A stretch of 64,000 nt of DNA. It comes from an uncultured Saprospiraceae bacterium. Its GTDB lineage: Bacteria; Bacteroidota; Bacteroidia; Chitinophagales; Saprospiraceae. Every line of letters starts with the position of its first letter. Positions within the stretch are counted from its first letter, which is position 1. A program made the translations under genes and the position numbers. Below are positions 60,614 through 64,000 of this stretch, one piece after another. The DNA is taken from NCBI GenBank assembly GCA_937934275.1, contig CALHAM010000087.1:1-64000 (forward strand), in the 5' to 3' direction. The notes beneath the pieces were generated by a model that saw only the letters and a list, made by a program, of their open reading frames with translations, was not told the DNA's origin and made no database searches.

Positions 60614-62362
60614 ATGCACGAAAGCCCATTAGTCCGCACTTTACAGTTGCTTACCTCGGAAGAATTGGACGATTTAGAAAAGTTCGTAGGCTCGCCCATC
60701 TTCAATGAAACCAATCGCTTCCACGACACGGTGCGCTTATTCGAGTATTTGCGCCCTCACTATCCATACTTCAGCGATCCAGCACTGGATAAGACGACCG
60801 CCGGTCGGGCGCTATTTCCCGCGCGCAATCAACCTGAAAACGAGCTGGAGCGCACAATGACCCAGTTGATGCGCGTTGTCAAACAATTCATCAACTTTCG
60901 CTATTCGGCCGTTCGAGGTGGGCGCGCCGTGCGCAGCGGACGCAAGCAAAACGTTTTGCAAGACTCCGTTTCCTTGCTCAACTTCGCTCGCCAACAGTTA
61001 GCCTTGATGCGCTTTTACAGCGAACGCCTGCTCCAAAAACCGGCGGATTTTCCAAAAAATATCGTTTCCGAACCCAAGCCGGAAGGCAAAAAGCGACGGG
61101 TGAAGCGCGCAGAGAACTTCTTCCGTCACCTCTACGAGGAATTAAGGGAGGCCCTGGATACCCCTCAGCGCTTCGACGGTTTTGAGGAATACGAGTTTAG
61201 CGATTTCTACTACTTCCGATATTTAGCCGAACAAGAAAAAGCGATTTACGAAAGCCTGCACGAGTGGTCGGCCCAGGGCGGATTTACCAATTTACTAACG
61301 GCCACCGAACACCTAGATCGCTTCTACCTACTGAGCAAGCTCGACCAGATGTGCCGACTGTTGCACTTGCAGCAGATTGCCATGCCCTTTGCTGAAAACT
61401 CGGGAGAGTACCGAAGGCTCATGCTGAACCAAACGCTGACGACCAAGATGGTCAAGCTGCTGATTAAGAACGGCTACCACAACGAAGATCCCAGCATTGA
61501 GATGTATTTCACACTCCTACAGATGCTGGTCAAGAAAAAGCCCGAAAAGACAGATGCCCTAGCCGAGCGGTTCTTTCAGCTGTTGCGGCAGCATACGGCC
61601 ATAGTGCCGAGGCAGCGCTTTCGCGATTTCAACGTTATGGTGCGCTCCTACTGGACGCGCCGCTACCGACAAACCCGCGAACGCCGTTTTTTGGAGCAAA
61701 TCTTCCTATCGCATCGGGAAGATGTGGAACAAATGCGCCGCAACAACGAAGACATTCAGAGCTCGCATTTTCAGAGTATCCTTTCTAGCGCTATCAAATT
61801 AGGCCATTTGGAGTGGGCCGAAGCCTTTTTGCAAGCGTTTACCCCGCGCATTACGGCTACGCCCGAGCCGCAATTAGTGGCTGATATTGCCCATGCCATG
61901 CTCGCCTTTGCGCGCGGGCAGTACGAGCAAGCGGCTCAACGCCTACCCCACTACTTTTTATACGGCACCACCGACGACCCAACGCTGTATGCGCTGGCTG
62001 CTACGCTCGATATGCGCATCCGATACGAGCTGGGCACGCTCTTTGACGAAGAGAGCATGAATATGCGTCGCGCTACCCACAAGCGCATCAAAGAGAACAA
62101 GATGCTGCTGCCCGAGCGGCGCGCCAGTATTTTGGGTTTTTACAACGCTGCTGTACAGTTGTTCCGTCAGAAAGAAAGGCTAACCCTGCGCTCTGCCCAG
62201 CCCGAACAGGTGCGCCGCGAAGTGGAGCGCGTGTGGAACGACTTAGAGACGGCGCCAGTAGTAGACAGCGAATGGCTGCGCGACAAATGCCGCGAATTGC
62301 TCGCTCTGCTGCCTGCTCAACCGCCTAAAAGACAGCCCGGCGGAGGCCCTCTTAAGCTTTAA
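60614..62362 (+). CDS. Conserved hypothetical helical protein
   Basis: A 582-residue protein with no signal peptide or membrane helix. It is strongly helical and charged, with pairs of long amphipathic helices that look like alpha-solenoid repeats. The N-terminus (about 10-75) shows LTSEELDDLEKFVGSPIFNETN and ALFPARNQPENE, which I recall as a motif in Saprospiria hypothetical proteins, though with no assigned role. A Lys/Arg-rich patch lies at about 155-175 (EGKKRRVKRAENF). Nothing identifies a catalytic site. Its stop overlaps the aldolase stop by four bases in opposite direction (62359-62362). Confidence 0.68.
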   Translation: MHESPLVRTLQLLTSEELDDLEKFVGSPIFNETNRFHDTVRLFEYLRPHYPYFSDPALDKTTAGRALFPARNQPENELERTMTQLMRVVKQFINFRYSAVRGGRAVRSGRKQNVLQDSVSLLNFARQQLALMRFYSERLLQKPADFPKNIVSEPKPEGKKRRVKRAENFFRHLYEELREALDTPQRFDGFEEYEFSDFYYFRYLAEQEKAIYESLHEWSAQGGFTNLLTATEHLDRFYLLSKLDQMCRLLHLQQIAMPFAENSGEYRRLMLNQTLTTKMVKLLIKNGYHNEDPSIEMYFTLLQMLVKKKPEKTDALAERFFQLLRQHTAIVPRQRFRDFNVMVRSYWTRRYRQTRERRFLEQIFLSHREDVEQMRRNNEDIQSSHFQSILSSAIKLGHLEWAEAFLQAFTPRITATPEPQLVADIAHAMLAFARGQYEQAAQRLPHYFLYGTTDDPTLYALAATLDMRIRYELGTLFDEESMNMRRATHKRIKENKMLLPERRASILGFYNAAVQLFRQKERLTLRSAQPEQVRREVERVWNDLETAPVVDSEWLRDKCRELLALLPAQPPKRQPGGGPLKL

Positions 62363-63429
62363 GTATTGCGCCCCAGGCAGTTGAGGTCTTCAAACGCTTG
62401 GCGCAAACGAGCTACAAATGATTTCTCGCCCTCGCGCAACCACACCCGCGGGTCGTAGTGCTTCTTGTTGGGCTTGTCGTCGCCTTCCGGGTTGCCAATT
62501 TGCCCTTGCAAATAGTCTTTCTTTTGGTGGTAGTAGTGGCGAATGCCGTCCCAAAAGGCCCACTGAAGGTCGGTGTCAATGTTCATTTTAATGGCTCCGT
62601 ACGAGATCGCTTCGCGAATCTCCGCTTGGCTGGAGCCAGAGCCGCCATGAAATACAAAGTGCACCGGCTTAGCCTCCGATAGGCCAAATTTTTGGCGGAT
62701 GTATTCTTGCGAATTCTTCAGGATGATAGGCTGGAGCTTGACGTTGCCGGGCTTGTATACGCCGTGCACATTGCCAAAGGCAGCCGCCACGGTAAAGCGC
62801 GGGCTGACGGCGCGCAACGTCTCGTAAGCGTAAGCCACTTCGGCCGGTTGGGTGTATAAGCGCGAAGAGTCTACTCCGGTATTGTCCACACCGTCCTCCT
62901 CACCGCCTGTAACGCCTAATTCGATTTCGAGTGTCATGCCTAAAGGCGCTATGCGAGCCAGGTATTGGCGGCAGATTTCGATGTTTTCGTGCAACGGCTC
63001 TTCCGACAAGTCGAGCATATGGCTGCTGTACAGCGGATAGCCGTGGCGCTCATAGAACTTTTCGCCGAAGTCAATAAGGCCTTTTACCCAGTCAATGATG
63101 TTGAGCGCACAGTGATCTGTGTGCAGCACTACTGGGACGCCGTAGGCCTCGGCCAAAGTATGGATGTGCTGTGCGCCCGAGATGGCGCCCAAAATAGCTG
63201 CGCGCTGGCCCTCGTTGCTCAGCCCTTTACCGGCAAAAAAGGCGGCGCCGCCGTTAGAAAATTGGATAATAATAGGACTTTTGACGGCAGCAGCCGTCTC
63301 TAAAGCTGCATTCACGGAATTAGTACCCACGACGTTGACCGCCGGCAGGGCGTATTCCCGTTCTAATGCATCGTTGAACAGCTCCGTAACTTCGGCGCCG
63401 TGCAAGACGCCTGGACGAAATCGTGCCAT
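62359..63429 (-). CDS. fbaA: Class II fructose-bisphosphate aldolase
   Basis: 356 residues of the class IIA (E. coli FbaA-like) type. VLHTDHCALNIIDWVKG carries zinc-binding histidine and acidic residues (about 105-120). Further metal ligands and family motifs are ELGVTGGEEDGVDN, AFGNVHGVYKPGNV, FHGGSGSSQAEI and MNIDTDLQWAFWDG. It cleaves or forms fructose-1,6-bisphosphate in glycolysis and gluconeogenesis. It is monocistronic, and the start at 63429 fits the family. The convergent neighbour overlaps by four bases. Confidence 0.96.
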   Translation of the reverse strand: MARFRPGVLHGAEVTELFNDALEREYALPAVNVVGTNSVNAALETAAAVKSPIIIQFSNGGAAFFAGKGLSNEGQRAAILGAISGAQHIHTLAEAYGVPVVLHTDHCALNIIDWVKGLIDFGEKFYERHGYPLYSSHMLDLSEEPLHENIEICRQYLARIAPLGMTLEIELGVTGGEEDGVDNTGVDSSRLYTQPAEVAYAYETLRAVSPRFTVAAAFGNVHGVYKPGNVKLQPIILKNSQEYIRQKFGLSEAKPVHFVFHGGSGSSQAEIREAISYGAIKMNIDTDLQWAFWDGIRHYYHQKKDYLQGQIGNPEGDDKPNKKHYDPRVWLREGEKSFVARLRQAFEDLNCLGRNT

Positions 63430-63588
63430 AAGTGCGAAGGATAGGTGTTGGTTATGGTTAGTGGTCGAAGCCGTTGTCGTGAGCAGCCTCTACGGGCCGC
63501 AATGTTACGGCGAAAATAGCAGCGATGCGGGAAAAGGACGGCGCAAAAAGTGTTACGAGATGGCTCCAATACACTGCTGGGAGGCACG

Positions 63589-64000
63589 TCATCCGCGGTT
63601 AATCGACAGCATGACTTCTACAAGTCGCTCCTCGTACCGCTCCCAGGAATACTGCTTGGCCACTTGTGCGGCCTTTAGCCCTTCGGTGGCCAACAGTTCG
63701 GGCTGGTCGGCACAGCGCAGGATGGCCTCGGCAAGAGCTTGCGGGTCGTTGGCCGGGATGATCCAGCCGCCGCCCTGCTCCACAGCCTCGCTCGCTCCCG
63801 TGCGGTTACTGACAATTGCAGGCGTGCCGCAAGCCATGGCCTCCACCACCGTTTGCGCCCAAGAGTCGAGCAACGACGGGAACACAAACAAATCGGCCCA
63901 GCGATAATGCTCGGCCAGGGCCTTGTGGTGCAAAAAAGGCAGGTAGTGGAAGTGGCCGGCGTGTGTGTTCAACAGATCGCGGGCGTCGGCTATGGGGCCA
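63589..64000 (-). CDS. Glycosyltransferase family 4 protein, 3' end only
   Basis: The frame is open to base 64000; only the last ~136 residues are visible. The C-terminal GT-B domain shows HKALAEHYRWADLFVFPSLLDSWAQTVVEAMACGTPAIVSN and GGWIIPANDPQALAEAI. The EAMACGTP(A/V) region is the nucleotide-sugar-binding signature of GT4/GT1-type enzymes. It transfers a sugar in glycan or lipopolysaccharide synthesis; donor and acceptor are unknown. Confidence 0.9.
   Translation of the reverse strand, partial: GPIADARDLLNTHAGHFHYLPFLHHKALAEHYRWADLFVFPSLLDSWAQTVVEAMACGTPAIVSNRTGASEAVEQGGGWIIPANDPQALAEAILRCADQPELLATEGLKAAQVAKQYSWERYEERLVEVMLSINRG

Noticed and set aside
1-64000. CRISPR arrays, insertion sequences, prophage or integrase genes
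   Set aside because: No array of regularly spaced identical repeats and no transposase, integrase or phage-structural reading frame was seen. The repeated DNA in the first gene is explained by protein repeats.

Overview
The window looks like a chromosomal stretch from a member of the Bacteroidota, most likely a Saprospiria/Chitinophagia-type bacterium. The evidence is of several kinds. Five large secreted proteins end in type IX secretion (T9SS) sorting domains, four of type A and one gliding-motility type B. Several genes are preceded by the Bacteroidota -7 promoter box TAnnTTTG, twice with a TTG 19-20 bases upstream. Start codons generally lack strong Shine-Dalgarno sequences. The glutamine synthetase is type III, and PurF is the long (~630 residue) Bacteroidota form. 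No tRNA, rRNA, CRISPR array, insertion sequence or prophage was recognised. The window reads as core chromosome with a few lineage-specific genes.

Layout. 1-4.5 kb: the 3' part of a giant secreted metalloprotease with tandem SprB-like repeats. 4.8-12.4 kb: nitrogen and amino-acid metabolism (CBS protein, aspartokinase, agmatine deiminase, glutamine synthetase III) and a sodium/solute symporter. 12.5-20 kb: M16 peptidase, a LytS/LytTR two-component pair, a DprE1-like FAD oxidase and a YfhO-like membrane protein. 20-27.5 kb: a 1490-residue type B T9SS adhesin-like protein, an FkbM methyltransferase, a T9SS protein with a glutamine-amidotransferase-like fold, and YceI. 27.7-35 kb, mostly minus strand: a helicase-nuclease with a probable Fe-S cluster, an M50 protease with CBS domains, a lipoprotein methyltransferase, NhaD and a CBS protein.

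35-50 kb: an M43 metalloprotease, a KefB-type antiporter, ElaA, a membrane protein with an N-terminal domain resembling conflict-system effector-associated domains, an M36 fungalysin, PBP1A, a DUF4350 protein and an outer-membrane barrel. 50-54.5 kb: CcmB, an unusual CcmC with an inserted extracytoplasmic domain, a CcmD-like peptide, glutamate dehydrogenase and an Lrp/AsnC regulator. 54.5-60 kb: a TonB-C domain protein and purine biosynthesis (PurD, PurF) flanking a lipoprotein. 60-64 kb: a 700-base non-coding stretch with nested inverted repeats and a terminator, an unrecognised 582-residue protein, fructose-bisphosphate aldolase and the end of a glycosyltransferase.

Themes. (i) Proteolysis and cell-surface display through T9SS; the secretion machinery itself is not in the window. 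(ii) Nitrogen flux: GS III, GDH, agmatine deiminase, aspartokinase, and a probable self-regulating Lrp beside gdh. (iii) Cation/proton homeostasis: NhaD, KefB, the symporter and several CBS sensors. (iv) Envelope biogenesis: PBP1A, the DprE1-like oxidase and YfhO. The candidates most worth following up are the EAD-like membrane protein (39589-41043), the structured intergenic region (59945-60262), the inserted domain in CcmC, and the GACAAA half-site cluster upstream of lrp.
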